Shown here one piece after another: positions 43,100-44,073 of a stretch of DNA of 44,073 nucleotides. Source of the DNA: Xylanibacter caecicola. GTDB taxonomy: Bacteria > Bacteroidota > Bacteroidia > Bacteroidales > Bacteroidaceae. Below the pieces are notes generated by a model, which did no database searches, was not told the DNA's origin, and saw nothing but the letters and a program-made list of their open reading frames with translations. Each line of letters begins with the position of its first letter. Within the stretch, counting starts at the first letter, position 1. Position numbers and translations under genes: made by a program. Where the stretch lies: assembly GCF_013166515.1 (NCBI RefSeq), contig NZ_JABKKJ010000022.1:1-44073 (forward strand), written 5' to 3'.

Positions 43100-43107
43100 C
43101 AAAGTTA
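43100..43107 (-). promoter_or_regulatory. -7 element of the lon operon
   Basis: On the minus strand TAACTTTG matches TAnnTTTG 28 nt upstream of the lon ATG. No clear -33 box is seen. No CIRCE-like heat-shock operator was found nearby. Confidence 0.5.
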
Positions 43108-43183
43108 AGTAATTAAATTGATAATGTGTGATGCACGACAGATAAAATTATATAATATGGTGTGCGATGTGAAAATAAATGGT

Positions 43184-43191
43184 TATTTTTG
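43184..43191 (+). promoter_or_regulatory. -7-like element close to the trmN6 start
   Basis: TATTTTTG ends 8 nt before the ATG at 43200. If used, transcription would start almost at the ATG and the mRNA would be nearly leaderless. A -33 box is not clear. Confidence 0.35.
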
Positions 43192-43199
43192 CATGTAAT

Positions 43200-43895
43200 A
43201 TGTCTAACAGCTTTTTTAAATTCAAGCAGTTCACCGTGTGGCAGGATGTCTGTGCCATGAAGGTTGGTACAGACGGGGTCTTGCTGGGTGCATGGGCGGA
43301 GGGCGGCATGCGTATATTGGATATCGGTACCGGTACGGGACTTGTCGCAATGATGATGGCGCAGAGGTTTCTTTCGGCAGATGTGACGGCGATAGACGTA
43401 GAGGAAGGCGCATGCAACCAGGCACGAAGCAATGTGCAACGGTCGGTGTTCAACGAACGGGTGTCCGTCTTCCACGAACCGTTGCAGCAGTTTTCCCGCG
43501 GCAGCTATGATGCCATTGTGTGCAATCCCCCTTTCTTTGTGGATGCACTTGAGTGTCCCGACGCTTCGCGCAGTGTTGCCCGTCATGCCTCAACGCTTGG
43601 ATATGCCGACTTGTTTGCCGGTGTATCGCGCCTTCTCGACGACAACGGCGTGTTCTCTGCCATAATACCGTTTGACTGTCGTGAAAAGTTCGAGCAGGCA
43701 GCCGTGATGTCCGGATTGTCCGTGTCGCGTATATGTGCCGTGAAGACCACACCACGCAAGCAGCCGCGCCGCTATTTGTTGGCATTCAGAAAACATCCCT
43801 GCAATGTGGAGACGGCTGAAGAGTGCCTGTGTGATGCGGCAGGGGAGAGATCGCTGTGGTATCGTGAATTGACGAAAGAGTTTTATTTAAAGTGA
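43200..43895 (+). CDS. trmN6: tRNA1(Val) adenine-37-N6-methyltransferase-like (TrmN6/YfiC)
   Basis: A 231-residue SAM-dependent methyltransferase. The AdoMet-binding motif is D-I-G-T-G-T-G (41-47) and the catalytic motif for exocyclic N6 methylation is N-P-P-F (109-112). N-terminal F-K-F-K-Q-F-T-V-W-Q-D-V-C-A-M-K-V-G-T-D is the YfiC/TrmN6 hallmark, fixing the start at 43200 rather than the upstream Met at 43179. It probably methylates A37 of tRNA-Val in the cytoplasm. It diverges from lon across a 128-bp intergenic region. Confidence 0.88.
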   Translation: MSNSFFKFKQFTVWQDVCAMKVGTDGVLLGAWAEGGMRILDIGTGTGLVAMMMAQRFLSADVTAIDVEEGACNQARSNVQRSVFNERVSVFHEPLQQFSRGSYDAIVCNPPFFVDALECPDASRSVARHASTLGYADLFAGVSRLLDDNGVFSAIIPFDCREKFEQAAVMSGLSVSRICAVKTTPRKQPRRYLLAFRKHPCNVETAEECLCDAAGERSLWYRELTKEFYLK

Positions 43896-43948
43896 GTTCT
43901 ATGAATTCATACACCTTGTTTTATATCCCATTTATAGATTATACATTG

Positions 43949-44073
43949 TCATTGCTGTCCCATTAAAATCCAAAATAGTTCTTTGAAATGTTTGAAATTT
44001 AGTTAGTTACAGAGATTTTTCGAGCGCGACGATTTCACGACGATTTCATTTGATACCTTTGCCGCCTATAACA
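43949..44073 (+). mobile_element. Inward-facing terminus of a multicopy element (probable IS end), right copy
   Basis: Exact reverse complement of 3-127. The element would extend rightward beyond the window. A TACCTTTG box (44054-44061) lies near the end, in the right place for a transposase promoter reading away from the window, though its -33 partner is weak. Transcription from it would run outward, not into trmN6. Confidence 0.55.

Noticed and set aside
3..44073. The whole window as a composite transposon bounded by inverted IS ends
   Set aside because: The interior is mostly core genes and no transposase is seen; assembly breakage at repeats is simpler.

Overview
The window looks like chromosomal DNA of a Bacteroidales bacterium, most likely Prevotella or a close relative. 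Evidence: several promoters fit the Bacteroidetes form (TTTG, about 19-21 bp, TAnnTTTG), Shine-Dalgarno sequences are mostly weak, and the gene set is typical (gldE, nspC, a PD40-repeat protein, TlpA lipoprotein, PPDK plus pyruvate:ferredoxin oxidoreductase, a lon-tgt-lptG-like operon). Genus is inferred from gene content and sequence style; no search was run.

Both ends carry the same 125-bp sequence in inverted orientation (3-127 and 43949-44073). It reads as the same terminus of a multicopy element, probably an insertion sequence, facing inward from each side, so the contig probably broke at two IS copies. Left to right: a gene-poor stretch with small repeats (128-929); ppdK (930-3647) and a bidirectional terminator; a minus-strand eight-gene defence operon (16506 down to 3750); nifJ; an orphan AAA ATPase; a 0.9-kb non-coding tract with about 22-bp periodicity; an ATP-grasp-like gene and a GH43 glycosidase; udp and a PD40 protein; a HAD phosphatase behind three degenerate 75-bp repeats; tlpA, prs and a thiE-like gene (minus); nspC, a YjbR-like gene and a frameshifted exonuclease (plus); four tRNAs; an unknown gene, ssb, gldE and a phosphopantetheinyl transferase (plus); rhlE, an lptF/lptG-type permease, tgt and lon (minus); and a trmN6-like methyltransferase.

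The centrepiece is the operon between the two pyruvate-metabolism genes. In transcription order it encodes an SNF2-like helicase with a degenerate PLD-like N-terminus, an Abi_C abortive-infection protein, a DUF4391 protein, an unrecognised single-pass membrane protein, a type III Mod methyltransferase, a RhuM-family protein, a YhcG/DUF1016-type PD-(D/E)XK protein and a type III Res helicase-nuclease. Intergenic gaps are 2-30 nt and the last two junctions overlap, so these genes probably work as a unit: a type III restriction-modification core with helicase, Abi and nuclease accessories. Two of its genes (mod and rhuM) contain chains of near-perfect DNA palindromes inside conserved coding sequence, which is highly unusual.

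Other points worth a look: a promoter-leader element shared by two unrelated genes, loss of two zinc-ligand cysteines in Tgt, a Walker-B Glu-to-Gln change in the orphan ATPase, and a one-base frameshift in the DnaQ-like exonuclease.
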